DNA of 42,297 nt from NCBI GenBank assembly GCA_031280955.1, contig JAITGA010000033.1, positions 1 through 42,297 of the forward strand, given 5' to 3'. Origin of the DNA: Lachnospiraceae bacterium. Its GTDB lineage: Bacteria; Bacillota; Clostridia; Lachnospirales; Lachnospiraceae. Every line of letters begins with the position of its first letter. The stretch's first letter is position 1. Under the pieces are notes generated by a model. That model was not told the origin of the DNA. It saw only the letters and a program-made list of their open reading frames with translations, and did no database searches. Below, piece by piece: positions 9,541 through 19,008 of the stretch. A program made the position numbers and the translations under genes.

Positions 9541-10242
9541 ATGGATAGGAAAAAAATACTGGAAATGTACAAGGACTTCAGGGTCACTGATGTTCGTGAT
9601 GGCATGGATTGGTGCGGCTACCATCATTATGGGACGGTACATCATTCGATTCGTCCCCTGTGGCGTACCCGTGCCATCGGTTTTGCACGGACGGCACGTT
9701 ACCTGCCATATGAAGGGCCGGTACCGATGGTGACAGGTGAGAAGTATACAGAATGGGTCGGTTGGTACTATGGCAATGTCTGTACCGACAAGTGGGCTGA
9801 TGATATCATCGCCGGCGACTTCGTCTGCTTGGATGTCTGCGGGATAGATGTGGGACTACTCGGTTCAAACAATACCCTCAACTGTGTCAACAAAGGAGCA
9901 GTCGGCTTCCTCACTAACGGTGGCGGCGTGAGGGATACTGATGAGGTGATTTTGCAAGAGATTCCTGTCTTTTCCAAGTTCGTCTCGCAACCGATGGATC
10001 AGGCAAGAATTAGATATCTGGAAAAAAACATTCCAATTGCCATCGGCGGCGTGGCTATTTATCCCGATGACCTCATCGTTGCTGACGGTGATGGTATCGT
10101 TGTTGTTCCGCAGAAATTGATTTATGATGTTCACAAATACGCTTATCAGGAAATGAAAAATGACAAGTTCTCCCGTCGTGACCTCTATATCGCCGGGGGA
10201 CGAGAGCTTGATGAAACGGTTGATGTGGCGGAGTTCCAATGA
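9541..10242 (+). CDS. RraA-family protein (aldolase/decarboxylase-like)
   Basis: This 233-residue protein is of the RraA / demethylmenaquinone-methyltransferase-like fold. It retains GGGVRDTDE, matching the RD-x2-E/D motif of the class II 4-hydroxy-4-methyl-2-oxoglutarate aldolases in this superfamily, and a C-terminal ADGDGIVVVP strand typical of the fold. A divalent-metal-dependent aldolase or decarboxylase role is plausible; the RNase E regulator role of E. coli RraA is not implied. The start at ATG 9541 has AGAGGAG upstream; a longer reading from 9424 would run into the preceding gene. The stop overlaps the next start by 4 nt (ATGA). Confidence 0.85.
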   Translation: MDRKKILEMYKDFRVTDVRDGMDWCGYHHYGTVHHSIRPLWRTRAIGFARTARYLPYEGPVPMVTGEKYTEWVGWYYGNVCTDKWADDIIAGDFVCLDVCGIDVGLLGSNNTLNCVNKGAVGFLTNGGGVRDTDEVILQEIPVFSKFVSQPMDQARIRYLEKNIPIAIGGVAIYPDDLIVADGDGIVVVPQKLIYDVHKYAYQEMKNDKFSRRDLYIAGGRELDETVDVAEFQ

Positions 10243-11549
10243 AGATGGGGGAAGCTGTCACAGATGAATACCGCCGTCTCGGTATCAGCAGTCAGGTTTT
10301 TGATTTCGGGGAAACGCTGCTTCGCAGTTTGGAGGGGCGTTTTCGTGAGATCGACCAAACCGCTGAGTATAACCAGTTAAAGGTTCTTGCCGCTTTTCAG
10401 GAAAATATGATTGGCGAATCACATTTAAGCGGGACGACAGGGTATGGTTATCATGATAGCGGTCGTGATGCCTTGGAGCGGGTTTACGCTGATATTTTCC
10501 ACACGGAAGCGGCGTTGGTACGCCCGCAGATTGCTTGTGGGACTCATGCTCTGAGTCTGGCGTTGTTTAGTAATCTGCGACCCGGCGATGAGCTGTTGTC
10601 GCCTGTTGGCAAGCCGTATGATACCTTGGAACAAGTAATCGGCATCCGTCCGGCGGCGGGTTCACTAGCCGAATACGGTATCACCTACCGTGAAGTCGCC
10701 TTGCTGCCTGATGGCAGTATTGATTATCCTGCTATCGAAAAAGCTATCACACCCCGTACCAAACTGGTGACAATCCAGCGTTCTCGCGGTTATCAAAACC
10801 GCCCTACTTTGTCCATTGACTCTATCGGTCAATTGATTGCATTTGTCAAAAATATCAACCCAAAATTCATCTGTATGGTTGACAATTGCTATGGCGAGTT
10901 CGTAGATACTGTTGAGCCAAGCGATGTCGGAGCTGACCTATGCGTAGGCTCGCTAATTAAAAATCCCGGCGGCGGACTTGCACCGATGGGAGGTTATCTG
11001 GCGGGGAAAGAGGAACTAATCGAGCAAGCAGGATATCGGCTTGTTTCCCCGGGGTTGGGACGTGCCGTCGGTGCTTCGTTGGAGGTACTGCGTTCTCTTT
11101 ATCAAGGAATCTTCTTTGCTCCGACTGTAACTGCTGCCGCCCTAAAAGGAGCAGTCTTCGCCGCCAAGGTATATCAAAGTCTCGGTTTCAACGTAAATCC
11201 TAAGCCTGATGACGACTATCATGACATCATTCAAGCGATTACATTTGAAAATCCCATGCTTCTGACTACATTTTGTCAGGCGATTCAAGCGGCCTCACCC
11301 ATTGACGGTCATGTCTTGCCGGAGGCAGCACCAATGCCGGGTTATAGTTGCCCTGTTATTATGGCATCAGGCTCATTCATTTCCGGTTCATCTATTGAAC
11401 TAAGTGCCGACGGGCCGCTTCGTGAGCCATATATTGCCTATCTCCAAGGCGGACTAACTTTCCCCCATGCCAAAGCAGGAGTACTTAAAAGTCTGCAAAG
11501 TCTCCTCGATGCGGGGTTGGTGGAGCTTCCTTCGCCTATCTATACATAA
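10239..11549 (+). CDS. Methionine gamma-lyase-family PLP enzyme (YnbB / 'aluminium resistance' type)
   Basis: The 436-residue protein belongs to the PLP-dependent Cys/Met metabolism superfamily, in the branch annotated YnbB or 'aluminium resistance protein'. Visible landmarks are SGTTGYGYHD near residue 65, the cofactor-stacking stretch IACGTHALS, an Asp-containing VDNCYGEFVD strand, and the presumed Schiff-base lysine in LIKNPGGGLAPMGGYLAG. The gene sits downstream of mutS-mutL-miaA in many Clostridia, which fits. It overlaps the RraA-like gene by 4 nt, so the two are probably translationally coupled. The actual substrate is not established for this branch. Confidence 0.9.
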   Translation: MKMGEAVTDEYRRLGISSQVFDFGETLLRSLEGRFREIDQTAEYNQLKVLAAFQENMIGESHLSGTTGYGYHDSGRDALERVYADIFHTEAALVRPQIACGTHALSLALFSNLRPGDELLSPVGKPYDTLEQVIGIRPAAGSLAEYGITYREVALLPDGSIDYPAIEKAITPRTKLVTIQRSRGYQNRPTLSIDSIGQLIAFVKNINPKFICMVDNCYGEFVDTVEPSDVGADLCVGSLIKNPGGGLAPMGGYLAGKEELIEQAGYRLVSPGLGRAVGASLEVLRSLYQGIFFAPTVTAAALKGAVFAAKVYQSLGFNVNPKPDDDYHDIIQAITFENPMLLTTFCQAIQAASPIDGHVLPEAAPMPGYSCPVIMASGSFISGSSIELSADGPLREPYIAYLQGGLTFPHAKAGVLKSLQSLLDAGLVELPSPIYT

Positions 11550-11569
11550 TCCTTTTTTTGTGGTAAAAT
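11541..11569 (+). promoter_or_regulatory. Candidate sigma-A promoter for radC
   Basis: An extended -10 (TG at 11561-11562, one base, then TAAAAT at 11564-11569) lies 17 nt after TATACA at 11541-11546, a 4/6 match to a -35 box. It overlaps the stop of the preceding gene. A 5' leader of about 50 nt would precede the radC Shine-Dalgarno. Confidence 0.5.
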
Positions 11570-11625
11570 AACCCCATCATGCAAAGCTCTAAAACAGGGT
11601 ATGAGAGAACGCTGTCAGGAGCTTA

Positions 11626-12306
11626 ATGAAAAATAATTACAAAGAACCGGGACCTTACGAGAAATTTCTACACCACGGTCCTGCCAGTCTCACGAAAGCA
11701 GAACTACTGGCAATTATTTTGCGGACCGGTACGAAGAAACAAACTGCGGTCGAACTGGGCGAGCAGATACTGAGACTGTGTGCCGATGCCGATGGCGGAC
11801 TCAATGGCCTCCACCATGTTACCCTCGAAGAACTAATGGGTATCAATGGTATTGGTCAGATTAAAGCCGTCAAAATCCGCTGTTTGACCGAGTTTGCCCT
11901 GCGTATGGCAAAGGAAAGTGCCGCCAGTCGCCTGTCCTTTGAAAGCCCGCAGTCAGTGGCAGATTATTACATGGAATCACTGCGCCACATCGAGCGGGAA
12001 ACGGTAATGCTGCTAATGCTTGACAACCGCCTCCATCTGATTGCCGAGCGGGTACTGTCAATCGGGACGGTCAACTGCTCCTTGCTGTCACCACGTGAGG
12101 TGTTCATTGATGCGGTGAGGGTAAAAGCCGTTTATTTGATGTTGCTTCACAATCATCCCAGTGGTGATTGCCGTCCCAGTGTGATGGACGAGAAAATTAC
12201 AAAAAGGATAGCCGAGGCGGGCAAATTACTGGGTATCGAGTTGATGGATCATATCATCATCGGCGACATCAATTATTATAGCTTTAAGGAACATGGGATA
12301 ATATAG
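11626..12306 (+). CDS. radC: RadC family protein (JAB1/MPN-like, UPF0758)
   Basis: The 226-residue length is normal for RadC. An N-terminal helix-hairpin-helix-like stretch (ELMGINGIGQIKAVKI, about residues 68-85) is followed by the MPN/JAMM-type C-terminal domain with the metal-ligand signature HNHPSGD near residue 173. The family's role in repair is disputed and its biochemical activity is uncertain. The start has AGGAG five nt upstream. It precedes mreB, as radC does in many Firmicutes, but a 78-nt gap separates them. Confidence 0.95.
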   Translation: MKNNYKEPGPYEKFLHHGPASLTKAELLAIILRTGTKKQTAVELGEQILRLCADADGGLNGLHHVTLEELMGINGIGQIKAVKIRCLTEFALRMAKESAASRLSFESPQSVADYYMESLRHIERETVMLLMLDNRLHLIAERVLSIGTVNCSLLSPREVFIDAVRVKAVYLMLLHNHPSGDCRPSVMDEKITKRIAEAGKLLGIELMDHIIIGDINYYSFKEHGII

Positions 12307-12384
12307 TTTTGGCGGAAATTAAACCAAGCAAGCGCGGGTGAGATGACCCCGCACCAACTGCCTGATTGGAAGGAGTGTCCATTT

Positions 12385-13395
12385 ATGGCCAACAACGCAT
12401 ATGGTATCGACTTAGGTACTAGCAATATCAAGATTTACTCCCGAAATGATGATGTAATCTTGGTTGAACGCAACATGATTGCCATCGAAAACAAAGGCGG
12501 GGTTTTTGCCTACGGTGATTCTGCTTTCGAAATGTACGAAAAAGCCCCCGGCAATATCCATATTTCCTATCCACTTTGCAATGGGGTTATCGCTGATATC
12601 AAGAACATGGAGATGTTGATTCGTTATTTCATCAATGATTTGTCAAAAGGAAGTATCCGTCCCTCGGATTACTATATTGCCGTGCCTTCAGATATTACCG
12701 AAGTGGAAAAACGGGCTTTCAAGGACTTGCTCAACAAATCGGGTATTAAGCCACGGCAAATCATGGTCGTGGAAAAAACAATTGCCGACGGACTCGGTTT
12801 GGGAATAGATGTCAAAAATGCCCAAGGGATATTGTTGGTCAATGTCGGTTATGATACTACGGAAATCTCGATTTTGTCCCTGGGGGGAATCGTGCTTTCC
12901 CGCTTAATCAAAACCGGGGGACTTCGTTTTGATGATGCTATCCGTCAGGTTATCCGCAAGGAACATAGCCTTATCATCGGCGGCAAGACCGCTGAGGGGG
13001 TCAAAATGGAGCTGCGGGAGCTAACCAAAGATGGGCGCAACGCTGTGGTTTATGGTCGTGATATCGTCACCGGGCTACCCGTTGAGCGCAGTATTCCTAC
13101 ACCCCTGATTGACGGAGCCTTGGCAGAGCAGTTCAAGATGATAATTGACAATGTCAGGGTTATCCTCGAACGGACACCGCCGGAACTTGCGGCTGATATA
13201 TACCGTCATGGTATTTATTTGACCGGCGGAGCATCACAAGTCAGTAATTTTGCCGAAATGATGAGAAAAGGGACAAAGCTGGGAGTCAATGTTGCCGACA
13301 ACCCGATTACCAGTGTTGCCGTTGGGCTTTCCAAGATAATCAAGGATGCCAACTACAAATCTGTGGCATATGCCATTGAAGGAATGAGTAAATGA
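12385..13395 (+). CDS. mreB: Rod-shape-determining actin homologue, divergent MreB/Mbl
   Basis: This bacterial actin organises lateral-wall synthesis. The phosphate-1 loop is recognisable (DLGTSN, residues 9-14), as are VPSDITEVEKRAF (about 100-112) and a C-terminal LTGGAS adenosine-loop motif. The phosphate-2 loop, usually DIGGGTTE in MreB, reads NVGYDTTE at residues 153-160, and the usual EEPMAAAIG segment reads VEKTIADGLG. This divergent form resembles MreB-like proteins I recall from Lachnospiraceae. ATG 12385 was chosen for the GGAAGGAG upstream rather than an earlier in-frame ATG at 12343. The stop overlaps mreC by 4 nt. Confidence 0.93.
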   Translation: MANNAYGIDLGTSNIKIYSRNDDVILVERNMIAIENKGGVFAYGDSAFEMYEKAPGNIHISYPLCNGVIADIKNMEMLIRYFINDLSKGSIRPSDYYIAVPSDITEVEKRAFKDLLNKSGIKPRQIMVVEKTIADGLGLGIDVKNAQGILLVNVGYDTTEISILSLGGIVLSRLIKTGGLRFDDAIRQVIRKEHSLIIGGKTAEGVKMELRELTKDGRNAVVYGRDIVTGLPVERSIPTPLIDGALAEQFKMIIDNVRVILERTPPELAADIYRHGIYLTGGASQVSNFAEMMRKGTKLGVNVADNPITSVAVGLSKIIKDANYKSVAYAIEGMSK

Positions 13396-14261
13396 GTCCA
13401 ATCATCAAGCAAAAGGGAGAAAGGTACAAACTGCCTGATCGTTACCTCCTTTTTATCTTGACCGTCATCTGTCTGGGTTTGATTATTCTGACCCTTTATA
13501 CTGATTATATCAGCAGACCGCTGGGCTTTGTCGCCGGGCGGGTAATCGTGCCTATGCAATCAGGGCTTAGCCATGTCGGCAGTTATTTGGGCGGGCGCAG
13601 GGATGAACTGGCAAATATCAGGGACTTGTTGGCAGAAAATGAGCGTTTGCGTGAACAACTTGATATCTTGACCCTCGAAAACACCCTCTACAAGCAAGAC
13701 CGCTACGAACTTGCCAATCTACGCATCCTCTATGAACTCGATTCGATGTACGCCGATTATGAAAAAGTGGGGGCGCGTATCATTGCCCGTGACCCCGGTA
13801 ACTGGTTTCACTCATTTACGATCGACAAAGGCTATGAAGATGGTCTCGCCGAGGATATGAACATTCTCGCCGGGGCGGGTTTGATTGGTAGGATAGTGAG
13901 GGTCGGTCCCAACTGGTCACGGGTAATCACGATAATTGCCGACAACTCCAATGTCAGCGGTCAGGTTCTTGCCACCGAGGACAATTTGATAGTGAGGGGC
14001 AACCGTGAACTCTATGCTGATGGCGTAATTGAGTTCGAGCAGCTGATAGACAATGCCGACAGGGTAGTTGTTGGGGACAAAATCGTCACTTCGATTATTA
14101 GCGATAAATATCTCCCGGGGATACTGATTGGCTACATTACCCAAATCAGCCGTGATGCCAATAATCTCACCAAATCGGGGCAACTCGCTCCTGCCGTTGA
14201 TTTTGAACGTTTGAGTGAAGTGTTGGTGATAACCGAACTGAAGCAGAGCATTGAGGACTAA
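13392..14261 (+). CDS. mreC: Rod-shape-determining protein MreC
   Basis: This is a bitopic membrane protein that links MreB to the periplasmic side of the elongasome. The 289-residue protein has one N-terminal transmembrane segment (about residues 18-38), a coiled coil (about 65-105) and the beta-rich MreC domain with the GAGLIGRIVRVGPNWSRV and GYITQI segments. Its start lies within the mreB stop (ATGA), and mreD follows after 17 nt, the standard mreBCD order. Confidence 0.95.
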   Translation: MSPIIKQKGERYKLPDRYLLFILTVICLGLIILTLYTDYISRPLGFVAGRVIVPMQSGLSHVGSYLGGRRDELANIRDLLAENERLREQLDILTLENTLYKQDRYELANLRILYELDSMYADYEKVGARIIARDPGNWFHSFTIDKGYEDGLAEDMNILAGAGLIGRIVRVGPNWSRVITIIADNSNVSGQVLATEDNLIVRGNRELYADGVIEFEQLIDNADRVVVGDKIVTSIISDKYLPGILIGYITQISRDANNLTKSGQLAPAVDFERLSEVLVITELKQSIED

Positions 14262-14278
14262 ACACGTAAAGGAAAAAG

Positions 14279-14803
14279 ATGAAACGCAGCCTGGTATACA
14301 TAGTACTAATCATTTTCTGCTTTATTTTACAAGCAACTGTCTTTCGCAGTTTTTCTTTCGCTGGTATCGTACCCAATCTGCTAATTATCGTTACCGCTTC
14401 GCTGGGCTTTATGCGGGGAGCGCGTACCGGTTTGGCAGTCGGGTTTTTGTGCGGGCTTTTGATGGACATATTTTTCGGTGATGTGATTGGCTTTCACGCA
14501 CTTCTTTATATGTACATCGGTTTTATCAACGGACTGTTGACGGGTTTTTTCTTCCCCGAGCGGATAAAGCAGCCGCTTTTCATGATTACCCTCAGCAATA
14601 TTTTTTATGGTATGTTGTCATACTTGATTTTGTTCATGATGCGTGGTCGTTTTAACTTTAATTTTTATTTGATAAATGTTATCCTACCCGAGGTCGTATA
14701 TACAGTTTTGGCGGCGTTAATTCTTTATCCGCTGATCCTGTGGCTTGATGGTCTCCTTGATGGCAGAAACAATAAAGCAGTTACTACTGTCAATGACTTA
14801 TGA
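14279..14803 (+). CDS. mreD: Rod-shape-determining protein MreD
   Basis: The 174-residue, strongly hydrophobic integral membrane protein has about five transmembrane helices. It is identified from family length, hydrophobicity and position between mreC and the PBP2 gene, and from the GARTGLAVGFLCGLLMDIFFGD segment, which is typical of MreD's glycine-rich loop. It is preceded by AAAGGA. It is expected to act with MreC in recruiting the PBP2-RodA complex. Confidence 0.93.
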   Translation: MKRSLVYIVLIIFCFILQATVFRSFSFAGIVPNLLIIVTASLGFMRGARTGLAVGFLCGLLMDIFFGDVIGFHALLYMYIGFINGLLTGFFFPERIKQPLFMITLSNIFYGMLSYLILFMMRGRFNFNFYLINVILPEVVYTVLAALILYPLILWLDGLLDGRNNKAVTTVNDL

Positions 14804-14851
14804 AATATAGCTAATACCCATTGATACTCATCAGCAGCAAAAAGGGATGAA

Positions 14852-17734
14852 ATGTTTGACGAACTAAAAGAAAATCTCCTTAATTCGGCAACCATCCGGT
14901 TGCTCCTCCTCTTTCTCATCTTTGCGACAGCTTGTGCAATCATGATTTGGCGTGTCTTTGATTTGCAAATAGTGAGGGGCGAAGAGTATCTTGATACTTT
15001 TCAGCTGCGCATCAAAAAGGAGCGGAGTATTCCTGCCACCCGTGGCAATGTCTTTGACCGGAATGGAAGTCTGCTTGCCTACAATGACCTTTCTTTCTCC
15101 GTCCAGATAGAAGACGTGTTCGAGTCAGGTCGCAACAAAAATATAGAACTCAATGAAACCATCTACCGTCTCATTAAGATTATCGAACGTTGCGGCGACA
15201 TCACCGTCAGCGATTTTCGGATTATCCTTGATGCCGATGAAAATTATGCTTTTACGACTGACGACCGTGAGGACAGGCAACTGCGGCGTTTTCTAGCCGA
15301 TGTCTACGGAAAGAGAACCTTTGCCGAGCTTGATTACCGTCAGCAGACGGCAACAGCAACAATGGTGGTGGAGCATTTGGCACAGCCATCACGTTTCGGT
15401 ATCGGTGAGTTTGCCGATGTCGAGAACCGGGAGAATTTCATCGTCGGCGCCGGATATACCAAGGAAGAGGTTTTGCAAATCATGACCATCCGCTATGATA
15501 TGATGAGTAACAGCTTTCAGCGGTTCATCCCTACGACTGTCGCTACCAATGTAAATGAACTGACCGTTGCTGTGGTGATGGAAAATCTCGACACCCTACG
15601 GGGGGTACAAATTGCCGAAGATACTTTCCGCCGCTATGTCGATGCCCTTTATTTTGCCCATATCCTCGGTTATACGGGACGGATATCCCAAGATGAACTG
15701 GAACATTTCCGTGCCGATCCCGCCGGACGGCAGTATGATATGAATGACACGATCGGCAAGTTAGGCATTGAGCGGTCAATGGAACATATCCTCCAAGGGA
15801 CGAAAGGACATGAGACTGTCTTCGTTGACAATGTCGGCAGGGTGATATCGACCAGTAACCATGTCGATGCCGCTGCCGGCAATGATATTTATTTGACGAT
15901 AGACAAGGATTTGCAAATAGCTGTTTATCATATCCTTGAAGAAAAAATCGCCAGTATTATTTACACCAAGCTCCGCAATATTAGGGAATATGTCCCGACG
16001 GCAAATGCCACATCCACCGATATCGTGATTCCAATCTATGATGTCTATTATGCTTTGATAAACAATAGTGTCATCAGCATTGACCGACTCGGTCAACCTG
16101 GTGCAGGTGAACATCAAGCCGCTGTTTCCACCCTTTTTAACAGTCGCAAAAACGAGGTCATCCTTGAATTGGTAAATGAGCTTTATGATAGAAAAACACC
16201 TTTTGACCGACTGAGTGAGGAGGGACAGACTTACCAAAGGATGGCTCTGGAGATACTTTTTCAAAGAGGGATACTCAACCGTGACACCATCAATGTCCGT
16301 GATACGACATATCAGGCGTTTTTCACCGATGAATCGATTAGTTTGAGTGAGTTTATCGAATATGCCATCGCCGTCAACTGGATCGACATTACCCGTCTGG
16401 ATTTGCACAGTCAGTACGCTGATGCTGATGAGATGTTCGATGTCATCGTCGCGATTATGGTCTCGGCATTAAGAAGCAGCAGTGCTTTTGACAAAAGGGT
16501 ACTTTGTTACCTGATTATGAGGGATGTCGTCAGCGGTCGCCAGTTATGTCATATTTTGCTTGAACAGGGGGTAGTTGTCTTGGAAGAGGAGATACTGGAG
16601 CGATGGTATGAGGGTCGGACAACGCCGTTTCAATTCCTCTCGGACCGTATCGCCCATCTTGATATCACTCCGGCGCAATTGGCACTTGACCCCTTTAGCG
16701 GGTCGGCGGTCATTACCGATGTGAAAACCGGAGAGGTGTTGGCGATGGTTTCTTATCCCGGTTATGACAACAACCGCATGGCTAACGGGGTGGATGCCGC
16801 CTATTACTCAATGCTGCTTAATGATTTATCACGACCGATGTTTAATTATGCCACTCAACAGCGTACCGCACCCGGTTCAACTCTCAAAATGGTAAGTGCT
16901 ACCGCCGGTATCCTTGAGGGTATCATCGGCGCACAAAGTTCATTTACCTGCAACGGTATTTTTGAAGAGGTTTATCCGCCGCCTCGTTGTTGGATTTACC
17001 CCGGCGGCAGACATGGTACGCTCAATCTGGCAGCAGCAGTGACACATTCATGTAATGTTTACTTTTATGAAATCGGCTATCGGGCGGGTATGTTTGACGG
17101 TGCCCACTCCTCAGACGAGGGTATCAGAGTACTGTCACGTTATATAGATATGTTTGGTTTAAATGCGGTGACGGGGATTGAGGTCGATGAAGCAATGCCG
17201 CATCCGTCTACGATAGACGCCGTCCGTTCCATGATTGGACAGGGTAATGCCAACTTTACCACCGTCGGGCTTGCTCGTTATGTGACGGCAGTTGCCAATA
17301 ACGGCATTTGTTATGACCTTACCTTGATTGACAAAATCACCGATCCGATTGGTAATCTGTTGGTCAAAAATGAGGCGGTCATCAGAAATACCATTCCCCT
17401 GGCTGATTCCGAGTGGAACTCTATCCATCAGGGAATGAGGCAGGTAGTTGAGCGTAGGTCTTACTTTGACGATCTCGCTGTTTTGGTGGCGGGTAAAACC
17501 GGGACGGCGCAGGAAACCGCACTTCGTCCCAGTCATGCTTTGTTTGTTGGTTATGCTCCCTACCGTGAGCCGGAGATTGGTCTGGCGACTAGGGTTGCAT
17601 TTGGGTATAGCTCTGACTATGCTGCCCAGATTACGAGGGAAATTATCAAGTATTATTATGGATTGGCGGAGCATGATGAAATCATCACTGGGGTTGCTAC
17701 GGAGCTTGAGGGGGGTACGATGTCGATTGACTAA
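14852..17734 (+). CDS. mrdA: Penicillin-binding protein 2 (elongation transpeptidase) with large insertion
   Basis: This class B PBP is the transpeptidase partner of RodA. The 960 residues include an N-terminal membrane anchor (about 17-38), the PBP dimerisation domain, and a transpeptidase domain with Ser676-x-x-Lys679 (STLK), Ser733-x-Asn735 (SCN) and Lys882-Thr-Gly. About 240 residues (roughly 365-605) separate the first transpeptidase strand region (DKDLQIAVYHILEEKI) from the strand carrying SAVITDVKTGEVLAMVSYP. Typical PBP2 is 600-700 residues, so this is an insertion, known in outline from clostridial PBP2 proteins. AAGGGATGA lies upstream of the start. rodA follows after a repeat-containing gap. 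Confidence 0.95.
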   Translation: MFDELKENLLNSATIRLLLLFLIFATACAIMIWRVFDLQIVRGEEYLDTFQLRIKKERSIPATRGNVFDRNGSLLAYNDLSFSVQIEDVFESGRNKNIELNETIYRLIKIIERCGDITVSDFRIILDADENYAFTTDDREDRQLRRFLADVYGKRTFAELDYRQQTATATMVVEHLAQPSRFGIGEFADVENRENFIVGAGYTKEEVLQIMTIRYDMMSNSFQRFIPTTVATNVNELTVAVVMENLDTLRGVQIAEDTFRRYVDALYFAHILGYTGRISQDELEHFRADPAGRQYDMNDTIGKLGIERSMEHILQGTKGHETVFVDNVGRVISTSNHVDAAAGNDIYLTIDKDLQIAVYHILEEKIASIIYTKLRNIREYVPTANATSTDIVIPIYDVYYALINNSVISIDRLGQPGAGEHQAAVSTLFNSRKNEVILELVNELYDRKTPFDRLSEEGQTYQRMALEILFQRGILNRDTINVRDTTYQAFFTDESISLSEFIEYAIAVNWIDITRLDLHSQYADADEMFDVIVAIMVSALRSSSAFDKRVLCYLIMRDVVSGRQLCHILLEQGVVVLEEEILERWYEGRTTPFQFLSDRIAHLDITPAQLALDPFSGSAVITDVKTGEVLAMVSYPGYDNNRMANGVDAAYYSMLLNDLSRPMFNYATQQRTAPGSTLKMVSATAGILEGIIGAQSSFTCNGIFEEVYPPPRCWIYPGGRHGTLNLAAAVTHSCNVYFYEIGYRAGMFDGAHSSDEGIRVLSRYIDMFGLNAVTGIEVDEAMPHPSTIDAVRSMIGQGNANFTTVGLARYVTAVANNGICYDLTLIDKITDPIGNLLVKNEAVIRNTIPLADSEWNSIHQGMRQVVERRSYFDDLAVLVAGKTGTAQETALRPSHALFVGYAPYREPEIGLATRVAFGYSSDYAAQITREIIKYYYGLAEHDEIITGVATELEGGTMSID

Positions 17735-17757
17735 TAAGCATATGATGAATTACTACG

Positions 17758-17804
17758 GTTTCGTCATTGCGAGGCGGTTTTATACGCCGAAGCAATCCAT
17801 TCAT
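17758..17804 (+). repeat. Interspersed repeat copy 1 (CGTCATTGCGAG family)
   Basis: The core begins CGTCATTGCGAGGCGG and ends CGCCGAAGCAATCC, with the two ends partly complementary (GAGGCG...CGCC). It lies between the PBP2 gene and rodA. About 20 nt downstream is TCAAGCCGCTTGTAT (17824-17838), the same 15-mer seen at 105-119 upstream of mutS. No coding capacity. Confidence 0.85.
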
Positions 17805-17889
17805 TTGAGACTGGATTCTGCAATCAAGCCGCTTGTATGGTAGCAATAGTTTTTAACAAATAGGGATATTTTGTCACCTGAGGAAGCAA

Positions 17890-19005
17890 ATGCTTAGTAA
17901 ACTGCGTGTTCGTGATTACAACTTCAAATTGGTGCTTTATGTAACCGCTCTGACCTTGATCGGTATCTTCGCTATCGGCAGTGCTGATGAGTATTTGCAA
18001 AACCGCCAAATATACGGCTTGATGTTTGCGATAATAATGATGGTGCTAGTTTCCCTCTTCGATTATTCCCTCATCATTCATTTTCATTGGATTATTTATG
18101 CAGTTAATATCATATTGCTGCTGATGGTGTTGTTATTTGGTGAGACTGTCAACAATGCCCAACGATGGTTGATACTCTTCGGGATTCAGTTCCAACCGTC
18201 AGAATTGGCAAAAATCCTGTTGATTTTATTCTATGCACAGTTTATCATGAAATGTGGGGAGAAGTTTAACAGCATTAAGAATTTGGTGTTGGCAGTTGCC
18301 TTGCTGGTACTCCCGGTTTTCCTTATTTACAGGCAGCCTGACTTATCAACCAGCCTGATCGTCATTTTGATGTTTACCTTGATTATCTATATCGGGGGGT
18401 TGAGTTGGAAAGTTATTGCCGGGGTGTTTGCGATTGTCATTCCCGTAGCGATTATCTTTTTGGCAATAGTTACCAATCCCGACTCGGAGCTTTTGGCAAC
18501 TTATCAGCAAAACCGGATTATCGCTTTTCTTGACAAAGAATCATATTCACTGGCCGAGGGATACCAGCAGGAAAACTCGGTGATGGCGATAGGTTCAGGA
18601 CAGCTCTATGGCAAAGGATATCGCAACAACCTGTTAAGCTCGGTCAAAAACGCCAACTTCATCGCCGAACAGGAGACAGATTTCATCTTTGCTGTAATCG
18701 GAGAGGAGTTCGGCTTCATCGGCACGGCAATAGTGATAGTGCTGATAATGCTGATTACTGTTGAGTGTTTGATAATGGCACGAAGAGCCAAGGATTTGGC
18801 GGGGACGATTATTGCCACCGCTGTCGGTGGCTTGATCGGGATACAAGGCTTCATCAATATAGGCGTGGCAACTTATGTCCTCCCCAACACGGGGTTGCCG
18901 CTGCCATTTGTCAGCTACGGTTTGACTTCACTGGTGAGCCTTTATATCGGTATCGGTTTCGTCCTCAATGTCGGGTTACAACGGCAGCAAAAGATGATGG
19001 AGTAA
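17890..19005 (+). CDS. rodA: SEDS peptidoglycan polymerase RodA
   Basis: RodA is the glycan-strand polymerase of the elongasome, a polytopic SEDS protein that pairs with PBP2. The 371 residues give about ten hydrophobic segments. Family landmarks are NNAQRWLILFGIQFQPSELAK, the catalytic-loop region QPDLSTSL, and the C-terminal LPFVSYGLTSL. GAGGAAG lies upstream of ATG 17890. The gap to the PBP2 gene contains an interspersed repeat. mgsA starts 3 nt after the stop, as in other Firmicutes where rodA and mgsA are adjacent. Confidence 0.96.
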   Translation: MLSKLRVRDYNFKLVLYVTALTLIGIFAIGSADEYLQNRQIYGLMFAIIMMVLVSLFDYSLIIHFHWIIYAVNIILLLMVLLFGETVNNAQRWLILFGIQFQPSELAKILLILFYAQFIMKCGEKFNSIKNLVLAVALLVLPVFLIYRQPDLSTSLIVILMFTLIIYIGGLSWKVIAGVFAIVIPVAIIFLAIVTNPDSELLATYQQNRIIAFLDKESYSLAEGYQQENSVMAIGSGQLYGKGYRNNLLSSVKNANFIAEQETDFIFAVIGEEFGFIGTAIVIVLIMLITVECLIMARRAKDLAGTIIATAVGGLIGIQGFINIGVATYVLPNTGLPLPFVSYGLTSLVSLYIGIGFVLNVGLQRQQKMME

Positions 19006-19008
19006 GAT

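Noticed and set aside
12332-12352. Intrinsic terminator between radC and mreB
   Set aside because: GCGGG and CCCGC can pair over only about 5 bp and there is no T-run.
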